From Chitinophaga sp. MM2321 (GTDB lineage Bacteria; Bacteroidota; Bacteroidia; Chitinophagales; Chitinophagaceae): a DNA stretch of 64,000 bases. The notes under the pieces were generated by a model, which saw only the letters and a list, made by a program, of their open reading frames with translations, had not been told where the DNA came from and searched no databases. A program made the translations under genes and the position numbers. The stretch spans positions 2,046,001 to 2,110,000 of the forward strand of contig NZ_OZ035533.1 in NCBI RefSeq assembly GCF_964033635.1, read 5' to 3'. Shown one piece after another: positions 45,101 to 53,535 of the stretch; the stretch's first letter is position 1; the number at the start of each line of letters is the position of its first letter.

Positions 45101-45569
45101 TTTCGTGCAAGGATTGTATGGCATGGACAAGTTAAATTATTCTTATGCTTATGGTATGCTGGGAAGCACGGATGCTAAAGAGATCCTGTTCTCTGATATC
45201 AAAAACCGTTATATTCCTGGCGTAAATGAAACATCCGATATCCCGGGTTTCAGTTCTGCACCTAGTAATTCCGAAGCGCAAAGTTCCCGCTTTATTGAGA
45301 GAGCAGATTTCTTAAGACTGAAAAATCTGAGTTTATCTTATGATTTTAAAAGAGTACAGTTGAAAAACATTGCATCGGCAAGGTTATTTATCAGTGCTAC
45401 CAATCTGCTTACTTTTTCCAATTACCGCGGCATAGATCCTGAAGCCAACTCTAATCAATCTGAAGGGCTTACCTGGAATGGATATGTAGCTGATACCCAA
45501 CAGGGGTTGGATCAAGGGGCCTATCCTAACGCGAAGGTCTATACGATTGGATTAAACGTAACATTTTAA
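42183..45569 (+). CDS. SusC/RagA-family TonB-dependent transporter with STN domain
   Basis: Outer-membrane glycan transporter and signal transducer of PUL 2. The start at 42183 (MFLKVFCKQRLI) gives 1128 residues; an in-frame ATG at 42087 lies in the leader hairpin and is unlikely. Domains are a signal segment (about 32-50, ITSILLLGICLQVSAKV), STN (about 55-125, LEKLFREIKLQSGYLFFYDP), a carboxypeptidase-like sandwich (ISGKVVDEAGNPLPGASVKI), the plug beginning VVIGYGTSKKSDLTGSL, and a 22-strand barrel ending YTIGLNVTF with terminal Phe. It is intact, unlike the PUL 1 copy. The STN domain should contact FecR upstream. Confidence 0.95.
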   Translation: MFLKVFCKQRLITAVCNWPCANSKTMQFMKITSILLLGICLQVSAKVYPQKITLSEKKAPLEKLFREIKLQSGYLFFYDPDVIKKTQPVDINVDKAGLEEVLAICFRNQPLEYTISNKIIIVNPKTANLESSSMLAPPPVDISGKVVDEAGNPLPGASVKIKGSSKGASADANGNFNLQIPDNKAVLIVSFIGYESQEVAATGGQMSIVLKREDTQISDIVVIGYGTSKKSDLTGSLSYVSSKDFEDQPVTRLDQALQGRATGVQVTTTSGSPGGDVRIRIRGSNSLTGDNSPLYVVDGFVGADFNNINTEDIASIVVLKDASSTAIYGSRGANGVIIITTKTGKSGKMQVNLMTRLSTSEVIGRYDVMNAADFAETVNARDLALTPPGGGYTPRFSDAEIQGFRQKGGTDWQDEIFRSGIGKEYQLGFTGGSEKTTYLINGNYLNQEGIIRNSDFKRYSIRSNVASQITDKFSLRLNFTGIRRENHNSSGTGARGSSLGQALAWAPTTPVYAPNGQYTIKDPTSSIFSNPVAINEQSDNRNDRTNVNLIGGVRYQFLPELSLDIQGGINYTNDQYKGFAGPAITANTPSASRASNENILIQNTNNLTYKKVFNDVHNLEVTGVLETQQSKGTGFDVSVNGLTYPDLKYNNMALSVSSQVGSGYGEWSLLSFLGRVNYDYKDKYFVSASIRRDGSSKFRGKNKFSTFPSAAVGWKLSEEPFLKDLNIFQNLKLRGSWGLTGNQGINPYATLSAYTTNLDDAGMVFNGAAGTIVSGIALGNPGNLDLKWETTEQINAGIDVEIFQGAVTLTADYFVKNTRDLLLNQPVPGYLGGNSILSNVGNMQNKGWEFSVGVNAFARRDFNWNSSFNVSFVKNTLVSLGEDREEIRFDEFILRPGEPIGTFFGYKYLGTYKAKDAADAARYGLKPGDARYLDVNDDGKYDEDDYQIIGHALPKTSLGWNNTFTYKNFGLNVFVQGLYGMDKLNYSYAYGMLGSTDAKEILFSDIKNRYIPGVNETSDIPGFSSAPSNSEAQSSRFIERADFLRLKNLSLSYDFKRVQLKNIASARLFISATNLLTFSNYRGIDPEANSNQSEGLTWNGYVADTQQGLDQGAYPNAKVYTIGLNVTF

Positions 45570-45587
45570 ATTTTAAAAAAGATTATC

Positions 45588-47060
45588 ATGAAAAAATATA
45601 TGGTCTTTCTTTTTTGCGGGCTATTGGTGAGTTGTTCTAAATTTCTGGAAGAATCGCCTAAAGGGCTGGTTCAGGGCTCGGCAGCAATAGCTGATGTAAC
45701 AGGATTGGAAGCTGCGCTGACCGGATCTTACAAAGGACTGGCACGTACGTGGTCCAGAGGGTTTATCAATTCCAGCACGCAGGGATTTGGTATGGGTGGC
45801 GATGATCTGACCACGTTGTTTGGTGGGAATAAGGCCGAATTCAGACAAATTGATCAGTTTGCAGTGACATCATCAAACGGCCATATCGCGATGATATGGA
45901 ATGGCTGTTACAAAACGATTCAAGGCGCTAATAATGTCATTGAAAATGCACCGGGTATCGTTCCTATTGCAGCTACTGATCAGGCCACGATCAATCAGAT
46001 ACTGGGAGAAGCCTATTATCTGCGGGCTTTAAGCTACTATTGGCTGGTAAGGGGATTTGGTCCTATTCCACTGCTAACAAAAGTGGAATACGTTGTTACA
46101 ACGGAGTTGCTGAACATGACAAAATCGGAGCCCATTGACGTATATAAAGTCATCGAAAGTGATTTAGCGATTGCTGAAACACTCGTGGGAAACACTAAAC
46201 GCGATCCAGGAAGACCTAACAAAGGCACAGTGAAAGCCCTGATGGCAGACGTTTATCTCACAGAAGCCGGATGGCCGATCAAAGACGCTTCCAAATATGC
46301 AATGGCTGCCAGTAAAGCAAAAGAAGTGATCGATAATAAAGCCACCTATGGTTTTGAACTGGTAGACTTTGCCGTATTATGGGCTGGTAATGTTACCGCT
46401 ATCGGTACAAAAGAAGAGGTAATGGCCATTCATACATCGGAAAATTATGGCGGATCTACCAACTCTATGGCGGGTGCTCCGACTGTTCCTGCGGAAGAAG
46501 GTGGCTGGGAAGATTATCACGCGGAAATCAATTTTTTTAATAATTTCCCCGCCGGCAAAAGAAAGGATATTACCTTTTATACGGTGTTCCATAAAGCAGA
46601 TGGTACTTTAGTGGAATGGCAGAATAGTATTGCCAAGCATCCTTATTATGGGAAATTCAGGATCGAACACAACGACCGTTGGTATTCCTCTATGCCGGTG
46701 CATTTAATGCGCTATGCGCATGTGCTGCTGATCTATGCAGAAGCACAGGCCAGAGCTACCGGTACACCTAATGCAGATGCTTATAAGGCATTGAACGAGG
46801 TGCGTAAACGCGCCGGATTAGGAGACGCTCCCACTAATTTAGGAGGACCTGCTTTTGCGGATGCGGTAGTAATGGAAAGAGCATGGGAATTTGCCGGTGA
46901 GGCAACCACCCGGTGGTTCGATTTAATTCGTCTGGAAAAAGTAGAAGAAGCAAACTCAAATAAAAACGCGGCAGACCTTCAACCAATAGGGACTATTACC
47001 AAAGATGATTACTGGTTTCCTGTTCCATTAGGTGATGCGAGCGTCAATCCTAACTTATAA
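45588..47060 (+). CDS. SusD/RagB-family outer-membrane lipoprotein
   Basis: Glycan-binding lid of the PUL 2 SusC transporter, 490 residues. The lipobox LLVSC places the lipidated Cys at residue 16, followed by SKFLEESPKGLVQGSAA. The conserved helix YYLRALSYYWLVRGFGPIPL, MRYAHVLLIYAEAQARATG and VVMERAWEFAGEATTRWFDL are typical SusD words. It starts 18 bases after susC. The PQQ dehydrogenase starts 6 bases after its stop, so all three are cotranscribed. Confidence 0.95.
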   Translation: MKKYMVFLFCGLLVSCSKFLEESPKGLVQGSAAIADVTGLEAALTGSYKGLARTWSRGFINSSTQGFGMGGDDLTTLFGGNKAEFRQIDQFAVTSSNGHIAMIWNGCYKTIQGANNVIENAPGIVPIAATDQATINQILGEAYYLRALSYYWLVRGFGPIPLLTKVEYVVTTELLNMTKSEPIDVYKVIESDLAIAETLVGNTKRDPGRPNKGTVKALMADVYLTEAGWPIKDASKYAMAASKAKEVIDNKATYGFELVDFAVLWAGNVTAIGTKEEVMAIHTSENYGGSTNSMAGAPTVPAEEGGWEDYHAEINFFNNFPAGKRKDITFYTVFHKADGTLVEWQNSIAKHPYYGKFRIEHNDRWYSSMPVHLMRYAHVLLIYAEAQARATGTPNADAYKALNEVRKRAGLGDAPTNLGGPAFADAVVMERAWEFAGEATTRWFDLIRLEKVEEANSNKNAADLQPIGTITKDDYWFPVPLGDASVNPNL

Positions 47061-47066
47061 CAAAAC

Positions 47067-49253
47067 ATGATGATCTTTTTTCAGTACTTAAAATTTTTTC
47101 CGGTCGTAGGTGCATTATTCATCCTGACCTCCTGCAACAATCACCAGCCGGAAGATTATAGTGGCTGGAAAAGGGCACATGGTAATGAGGAAGGGAATAA
47201 ATATTCTTCCTTAACACAAATAGATACTTCCAATGTGAATGAGCTGGAGGTGGCCTGGGAATTTCATACCCGGGATGCCGATACCTCCGCTCATTCACAA
47301 ATTCAATGCAATCCGGTTGTTGTAAATGGTATCATGTATACCACATCTCCCATGCTGAAAGTATTCGCCATTGATGCGGCTACCGGTAAGGAGAAATGGG
47401 TGTTCTCGCCCAATGATACCACTGTTGGGGAAAAGTGGTTTCACTTTATGATGAACAACAACCGGGGCGTTGCTTACTGGAGTGATGGCAAAAAAGAACG
47501 ACGTATTTTTTATACTGCCGGTCCTTACCTGTATGCGCTTGATGCGGATTCAGGTAAACCGGATCGCAGTTTTGGTGTAAACGGGAAAGTGGATTTACAC
47601 GAAGGATTGGAAATGGAAAACGTACAGGACCTGTTTGTCACCAATACTTCTGCGCCATCTGTTTATAAAGATCTGGTGCTGTGCGGATCAAGGGTATCCG
47701 AGGCAATGGATGCTGCACCTGGCGATATACGGGCATATGATGTGAGAACAGGTAAAAAGGTATGGCAATTTCATACGATTCCACACCCCGGAGAACCGGG
47801 TTATGAAACATGGGAAAATCCGGAAGCCTATAAAATGACCGGGGGCGCTAATAACTGGATGGGAATGACGATTGACCAGAAAAGAGGCATCGCTTATATT
47901 CCATTAGGATCAGCTGCTACAGATTTTTATGGCGGAAAAAGACGGGGCTCAAATTTATATGCGGACTGCATCCTGGCACTTGATGCTGCTACCGGCAAAT
48001 ACATCTGGCACTTTCAATATATCCACCATGATACCTGGGACTGGGACCCTTCTTCAGCGCCGGTTTTATTAACCGTAAATCATGACGGTAAAAAGATAGA
48101 TGCCGTAGCACAAACCACTAAAACAGGGTTTGTGTTCCTGTTTGACCGTGAAAACGGAACGCCCCTTTTTCCGGTAATAGAAACACCTGTTGATACCGTA
48201 ACAGAACTGACCGGTGAAAGGTTATGGCCTACACAACCCATTCCGCAGAAACCAGCTCCTTTCGTGCGTCAACAGTTTACTGTAAATGATATTAATCCTT
48301 ACTTATCAAAAGAAGAATATGATGATGTAAAGAAAAAACTACTTTCTTACCGAAGTAATAAATTGTTTACCCCACAATCAAAACAGGGAACGGTTATCCT
48401 GCCGGGGTTTGATGGCGGTGCAGAATGGGGCGGACCCGCAGTAGATCCGGAAACGGGGATCTTGTACGTAAATGCGAATGAAATGGCATGGATACTCCGG
48501 ATGCTTGATGTTGATAAGAAAAAGGTACACACCGAAAATTTCGCACAGGCAGGAGCAAGGCTCTATAAACAAAATTGTATGAGTTGTCATGGTCCCGAAC
48601 GGGAAGGCAGCGGCAACTACCCGGCTATAACAGCGGCAAATAAAAAATACAATGCTGGCAGTTTTGTAGCTTTCATCAATGTAGGAAGAGGGATGATGCC
48701 GGCTTTTAAACACCTCAGCCAGCAAGATAAAGATGCCATCGCATCGTTTGTTTTAAATCTTAAAAAAGAACAGGGCAAAAAATATATTTCACAACTAACT
48801 GCAGCAGATTCTTTCCGGATGGTACCGTATCAGCATTCCGGCTATGATAAATTCCTGACCGCATCCGGTAATCCGGCTATCGCTCCGCCCTGGGGCTCGA
48901 TGACGGCCATTGACCTGAACACGGGAGAGCATGTATGGAAAACAACACTCGGTGTTGATTCTGTTTTACAGGCAAGCGGTGCAAAGGTTACAGGAACTGA
49001 AAATTATGGCGGGCCCGTAGTAACAAAAGGTGGCTTGTTATTCATTGCGGCTACTAAAGACGGGAAGTTCCGCGCATTTAATAAAAGAACGGGCAAACTA
49101 TTGTGGGAAGCGCCTTTATCTGCTGCCGGATTTGCCACGCCAGCTACCTACGAAGTGAACGGGAAACAATATGTGGTGATTGCCTGTGGTGGTGGAAAAT
49201 TGAAGACAAAATCCGGTGATAGCTATGTTGCTTTTGCATTACCGGGAAAGTAA
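47067..49253 (+). CDS. Lipoprotein PQQ-dependent dehydrogenase with built-in cytochrome c domain
   Basis: Quinoprotein that oxidises sugars or alcohols in the periplasm and passes electrons to haem c. The lipobox ILTSC (Cys23) indicates membrane anchoring. Propeller repeats typical of PQQ enzymes are visible (VFAIDAATGKEKWVFSP, YALDADSGKPDRSFGVNGKV, AIDLNTGEHVWKTTLG, FRAFNKRTGKLLWEAPL), with the active-site-like NNWMGMTIDQ and HHDTWDWDPSSAP. Inserted at about residues 495-570 is a monohaem cytochrome c with Cys504, Cys507 and His508 (CMSCH) and probable axial Met in GRGMMPAF. The 728-residue layout resembles soluble glucose or polyol quinoprotein dehydrogenases. PQQ synthesis genes are not in the window. 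Its place 6 bases after susD is unusual for a PUL. Confidence 0.9.
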   Translation: MMIFFQYLKFFPVVGALFILTSCNNHQPEDYSGWKRAHGNEEGNKYSSLTQIDTSNVNELEVAWEFHTRDADTSAHSQIQCNPVVVNGIMYTTSPMLKVFAIDAATGKEKWVFSPNDTTVGEKWFHFMMNNNRGVAYWSDGKKERRIFYTAGPYLYALDADSGKPDRSFGVNGKVDLHEGLEMENVQDLFVTNTSAPSVYKDLVLCGSRVSEAMDAAPGDIRAYDVRTGKKVWQFHTIPHPGEPGYETWENPEAYKMTGGANNWMGMTIDQKRGIAYIPLGSAATDFYGGKRRGSNLYADCILALDAATGKYIWHFQYIHHDTWDWDPSSAPVLLTVNHDGKKIDAVAQTTKTGFVFLFDRENGTPLFPVIETPVDTVTELTGERLWPTQPIPQKPAPFVRQQFTVNDINPYLSKEEYDDVKKKLLSYRSNKLFTPQSKQGTVILPGFDGGAEWGGPAVDPETGILYVNANEMAWILRMLDVDKKKVHTENFAQAGARLYKQNCMSCHGPEREGSGNYPAITAANKKYNAGSFVAFINVGRGMMPAFKHLSQQDKDAIASFVLNLKKEQGKKYISQLTAADSFRMVPYQHSGYDKFLTASGNPAIAPPWGSMTAIDLNTGEHVWKTTLGVDSVLQASGAKVTGTENYGGPVVTKGGLLFIAATKDGKFRAFNKRTGKLLWEAPLSAAGFATPATYEVNGKQYVVIACGGGKLKTKSGDSYVAFALPGK

Positions 49254-49280
49254 ACGGGAATAATTTAAAAAAAAACGGCC

Positions 49281-50105
49281 ATGAGAATGACAACGGCATA
49301 CAGGTTAATCTTCAGTTTATTATTGTTGACGATAATGAATGAAGGCTATGCACAGCAAGTGAATAAATGGCCGGGCGGTAAAAAAGCGGCTATTGTTTTA
49401 TCGTATGATGATGGGTTGACCTCACAGCTGGATATAGGCATTCCTCAACTGAACAAGTATAAATTAACCGGCACCTTTTTTCTCACCGGTAGTGTAACGG
49501 AAGACCAGATGCTGCGCTGGCGCAGCATTAGTAAACAAGGTTTTGAACTGGCCAATCATACGCTGTACCATCCCTGCTCAGAGCGGATGTATAAAAATTC
49601 ACCGCAATATTATGCAGAGAATTATGATGTGAATACAACATTGCGGGAAATTGGTATGATGAATAAAATACTGTTTGGTATTGATGGAAAAAGAACCCGC
49701 ACATTTGCTTTCCCCTGTAGTGAGTCATTAGCCGGTGGAGTGGATTATACAGATAGCTTAAAGCGTTCAGGGCTTATTAAATATGTTCGTTGGGGTGGAG
49801 ATGAAAAAGCGGTTATCACCGATTTGAAGGGGCTGAATTTTTTCCGGGTGCCCAGTTGGGGCGTTACGAATAGTCCGGACGGCAATGCATTGATTGCTTT
49901 TGTTAAAGCTGCGCAGCAGAAAGGGGGCCTGGGCGTTTTTATGTTTCATGGAGTAGGCGGCGATTATATAGAAGTGTCGGCACAGGCGCATGAACAGCTA
50001 TTGCAGTACCTGGCAAGCCACGGTAATGATGTGTGGGTGGCAACATTCCAGGAAGTGATGGACTATATTGCCGCTCAGCGGAAAGGTAAAAAGGAGATGA
50101 AATAG
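49281..50105 (+). CDS. Secreted polysaccharide deacetylase (CE4/NodB family)
   Basis: Metal-dependent esterase removing N- or O-acetyl groups from glycans. A signal peptide (about 1-24, NEGYAQQ) precedes the NodB domain. The catalytic base and metal ligand are Asp43-Asp44 in VLSYDDGLTSQLD. The metal-binding His pair is His93 and His97 in ELANHTLYHP. A later FPCSESLAGG and GVFMFHGVGG carry the remaining active-site words. Length is 274 residues. It lies 27 bases after the PQQ gene and 1 base before the next gene. It suggests that the PUL 2 substrate carries acetyl groups. Confidence 0.9.
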   Translation: MRMTTAYRLIFSLLLLTIMNEGYAQQVNKWPGGKKAAIVLSYDDGLTSQLDIGIPQLNKYKLTGTFFLTGSVTEDQMLRWRSISKQGFELANHTLYHPCSERMYKNSPQYYAENYDVNTTLREIGMMNKILFGIDGKRTRTFAFPCSESLAGGVDYTDSLKRSGLIKYVRWGGDEKAVITDLKGLNFFRVPSWGVTNSPDGNALIAFVKAAQQKGGLGVFMFHGVGGDYIEVSAQAHEQLLQYLASHGNDVWVATFQEVMDYIAAQRKGKKEMK

Positions 50106-50106
50106 T

Positions 50107-51114
50107 ATGGACACTTATTTTTTCAGCATGGAACGGAGAACAATTGTCGCCATCGTTATTTGCTGCCTGACGATCATGATAGGACAGCCTGTATGGGCAC
50201 AAGTAAAAAATTATTATGGAGAGAAATCAACGGCGCCTGTTATTCCTCCCAAAGAGCAACGTATCCGGGTGATCATAGCCAGCGATGCCGCTACGGAAGT
50301 GGATGATGTATGGGCCATCTCCCTGGCGCTTCTTTATCCGGAACGGTTTGAGATAGAAGGATTTGTTGGTGGAAATTTTGATTATGGCATGTTGGGCGAA
50401 TTTGGTCCAGAAAGTATAGAAAAATCAACGGCGCTTATCCGTACTATCCTCAGCAAAGCAGGGATGGCAGGGAAATATCCCGTGTATGCCGGCTCACAGC
50501 CGATGCAGTATCACAGTACCTCAAACAAATCGCCGGGAGTGGACTTTATTATAAAAAGAGCCATGGCCGGAACACCGGAAAATCCTTTATGGATCATAGG
50601 ACTGGGGTCTGCAACAGACATCGCTGCCGCTTACCTGCAGGAACCTGCTATTAAAGACAGAATCGTGGTATTCTGGCATGGGCGCACCCAGTGGCCGTTT
50701 AAAGCCTATAACTATAACATTTTTGGCGATATGCATGCGGCCCGCATTTTATTTCATACCCCTTTACCATTTGTATTATTTGATACAGGTGGCCAGTTAT
50801 CTGCTTCTATGGAAGATTCCAAAGCGCATGTAAAACCTTATGGAGAGCTGGGGGAATACCTGTACAACTACCGTCTTAAAAATGAACAATGGAAAAGCGC
50901 CAATAGGGGCTTTTTTGATATGGGAGATATTGCCGTGCTGATTGATCCGGAAATCGGAAAATGGGAAGCAGCCACCTGCCCGACTATAGAACCAGATCTT
51001 ACCTACAACTTTTACAGGAGTAACGGAAAACTATTAAGATGCTACGATGCAGACCGGGAAAAAACGTTTGAATTACTCTATAAGAAGTTGAAAGAAAAGT
51101 ATGAGAAGAATTAG
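50107..51114 (+). CDS. Secreted nucleoside hydrolase-like protein
   Basis: Inosine/uridine nucleoside hydrolase fold, 335 residues, with a signal peptide (RTIVAIVICCLTIMIGQPVWAQ, shown by its hydrophobic core at about 12-31). The calcium-site motif appears as IASDAATEVDDVWAISLAL, a variant of DTDxGxDDA, and later acidic words fit (DFIIKRAM, DTGGQLSASM). Secreted members in PULs may cleave N- or O-ribosides or related glycosides. Met8 is an alternative start. The gene starts 1 base after the deacetylase and overlaps GH2 by 14 bases, indicating translational coupling. Substrate unknown. Confidence 0.82.
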   Translation: MDTYFFSMERRTIVAIVICCLTIMIGQPVWAQVKNYYGEKSTAPVIPPKEQRIRVIIASDAATEVDDVWAISLALLYPERFEIEGFVGGNFDYGMLGEFGPESIEKSTALIRTILSKAGMAGKYPVYAGSQPMQYHSTSNKSPGVDFIIKRAMAGTPENPLWIIGLGSATDIAAAYLQEPAIKDRIVVFWHGRTQWPFKAYNYNIFGDMHAARILFHTPLPFVLFDTGGQLSASMEDSKAHVKPYGELGEYLYNYRLKNEQWKSANRGFFDMGDIAVLIDPEIGKWEAATCPTIEPDLTYNFYRSNGKLLRCYDADREKTFELLYKKLKEKYEKN

Positions 51115-53533
51115 CCTGGCTTTGTTGCTGATAGTATTATCAGTGCCTGTTTTTGCACAACAGGAATATGGTCGTGAATTATTTAATTTCGCCTGGAAGT
51201 TCCATCATGGTGAGCTTCCGGACGCCTTTAAACCCGCTTTTAATGATAAGGATTGGCGGCTGCTGGATGTGCCGCATGACTTTAGTATCGAAGGTTCTTT
51301 TAATAAAGACCTGCCGAGTTGCAACAGCTATCTGCCGGGTGGAATAGGATGGTACCGCAAGTCGTTTACTGCACCGTTAAAGGAAAAAGGAAAGAAAGTA
51401 TTTATTCATTTTGATGGGGTCTATAAAAACAGTGAGGTCTGGATTAACGGACATTACCTGGGTAAACGTCCCAGCGGCTATATAGCTTTTGAATACGACC
51501 TTACACCCTGGATCATTTTCGGCAAAGAAAATGTGATCGCCGTAAAGGCTGATCACACGGACCTTACAGACTCTGGATGGTATACAGGTTCCGGCATTTA
51601 CCGGAATGTTTACCTGTTGTATAAGCATCCTGTTCATATAAAACAGTGGGGCACTTTTGTCCGCACACCAAGCGTATCGCATGCACAGGCGCTGGTAAAT
51701 ACCTCCATTGCCTTGCAAAACGAAACAGAAAAGACTCGTTCCGTTGTTGTTGAAACCAGTTTGCTCGATGCTGCCGGCAATAACATTGCCAGGACAACGG
51801 CCAACGGAAGCATCTCCGGTAAAGGAGAGACAACATTTGAACTAAGTCTCACTGTTCCCAAGCCTCAGTTATGGTCTGTAGATACGCCGTATCTGTATAC
51901 GCTGCGGACAACCATCAGATCAGGTGGAAAGGTCATTGATCAGCAGGATATAAAAACAGGTATCAGGGAGCTCCGGTTTGACAGTGAAAAAGGTTTTTTT
52001 CTGAATGGGAAAAACATGAAGCTGAAAGGCGTTTGTATGGTACATGATGCGGGTGTACTGGGTTCAGCTGTGCCCCGCGCCGTTTGGGAATCAAGACTGC
52101 ATACCCTGAAAGAATTAGGATGTAATGCCATCCGTGCCTGTCATAACCCGCACTCAGCGGAATTCCTGGACGTTTGTGATGAACAAGGTTTCCTGGTAAT
52201 AGCAGAAGCTTTTGATGAATGGGATCATCCTAAAACCAAATGGATTGACGGATGGAATCAGACCAAAAAAGTAAAGAACGGATATGCGCAGTATTTCCCG
52301 CAGTGGGGAGAAACGGATCTCCGCGATGAAGTATTGCGCGACAGAAATCATCCATCTGTTATCATGTGGAGCATTGGCAATGAAATAGATTTCCCGAATG
52401 ACCCTTATACGCATCCCAGTCTTGATAGCTTTGCCAATCCGCAAACTTTTGCGCGGTATACACCTGGTAATCCCGATGCAGCCAGGCTGAAGGACCTCGC
52501 TCAAAAGCTCACAACCGTTGTTAAATCTGTTGATACTACACGCCCGGTTACCTCTGGTCTTGCTTCTGCTTATATGTCTACACAAGTAGGTTATGCAGGT
52601 GCTTTAGATGTAGTGGGGTATAATTACCAGGAAAGCCTATATCCTGCAAATCATAAAAAGTATCCGGGACAGATCCTCTATGGCAGTGAAACCGGCCACC
52701 GGTTTGAATACTGGAAAGCCGTAACGGATAACGATTTTGTAATAGGACAATTTTTATGGACCGGATTTGAATACATGGGGGAATCATTTAAATGGCCGCA
52801 ACGGCTTAATCCTTTTGGAATAATTGACCTGGGAGGTTTTTTTAAACCGGAAGCGTATTTCCGCCAAAGTTTGTGGAGCGAAAAACCAATGGCATACATC
52901 GGCGCATGGGATACAACGGTAACGGAACCTACCATCTACTATTTATGGGATCATCATAATGCATTGCCTCATTGGAACTGGACAGCCGGTAAAACAATTA
53001 AAATACGCGGATTCACTAACTGCGAAGAAATGGAACTGTTCTTAAATGGCAAATCATTAGGAAAGAAAAAGATGGCCGACTTTGCAGATCATGTGATCAC
53101 CTGGTTGGTGCCATATGAAAAAGGTACGTTGAAAGCAAGGGCAGGTTCAGGTGGAAAAGTTTTGGCGGAGTATGAATTGAACACGGCGGGAGCCGCCACG
53201 CAGCTCAGGGCGGAGCGTGACAAGCCTTATTTAAAAGCAGACAGACAAGATGTAACAAGTATATCGGTTTATGTAGATGATCAGCATAACGTACCCGTTT
53301 ATCTCGCAGAAAATAACATTACTATTCATACAGCAGGACCGGTAAAATTATTGGGAATAGAAAATTCAAATCCTACAGATACATCAGATTATAAAGGAAA
53401 CCATCATCATGCTTTCCGGGGAAAACTAAAGGTGTATATTCAGGCATTGGACAAGCCAGGCAAAGCCGTGGTTACCATCAGCTCCCCGGGATTAAAAGAT
53501 GCGGTAGTGGATTTAATGATTAAACAGAAATGA
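51101..53533 (+). CDS. Secreted GH2 beta-galactosidase-type enzyme
   Basis: Retaining exo-beta-glycosidase of 810 residues with a signal peptide (about 1-20, VLSVPVFAQQ). Domains in order: jelly roll (about 30-190, DVPHDFSIEGSF, PGGIGWYRKSF), immunoglobulin-like (about 190-295), TIM barrel (about 300-610), then DUF4982/Ig-like C-terminal domains. Acid/base Glu428 is in SIGNEIDFP, and nucleophile Glu530 is in ILYGSETGHR. GH2 members may also be beta-glucuronidases or mannosidases, so galactose is only the default guess. It overlaps the preceding gene by 14 bases and the following one by 4. Confidence 0.92.
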   Translation: MRRISLALLLIVLSVPVFAQQEYGRELFNFAWKFHHGELPDAFKPAFNDKDWRLLDVPHDFSIEGSFNKDLPSCNSYLPGGIGWYRKSFTAPLKEKGKKVFIHFDGVYKNSEVWINGHYLGKRPSGYIAFEYDLTPWIIFGKENVIAVKADHTDLTDSGWYTGSGIYRNVYLLYKHPVHIKQWGTFVRTPSVSHAQALVNTSIALQNETEKTRSVVVETSLLDAAGNNIARTTANGSISGKGETTFELSLTVPKPQLWSVDTPYLYTLRTTIRSGGKVIDQQDIKTGIRELRFDSEKGFFLNGKNMKLKGVCMVHDAGVLGSAVPRAVWESRLHTLKELGCNAIRACHNPHSAEFLDVCDEQGFLVIAEAFDEWDHPKTKWIDGWNQTKKVKNGYAQYFPQWGETDLRDEVLRDRNHPSVIMWSIGNEIDFPNDPYTHPSLDSFANPQTFARYTPGNPDAARLKDLAQKLTTVVKSVDTTRPVTSGLASAYMSTQVGYAGALDVVGYNYQESLYPANHKKYPGQILYGSETGHRFEYWKAVTDNDFVIGQFLWTGFEYMGESFKWPQRLNPFGIIDLGGFFKPEAYFRQSLWSEKPMAYIGAWDTTVTEPTIYYLWDHHNALPHWNWTAGKTIKIRGFTNCEEMELFLNGKSLGKKKMADFADHVITWLVPYEKGTLKARAGSGGKVLAEYELNTAGAATQLRAERDKPYLKADRQDVTSISVYVDDQHNVPVYLAENNITIHTAGPVKLLGIENSNPTDTSDYKGNHHHAFRGKLKVYIQALDKPGKAVVTISSPGLKDAVVDLMIKQK

Positions 53534-53535
53534 TT

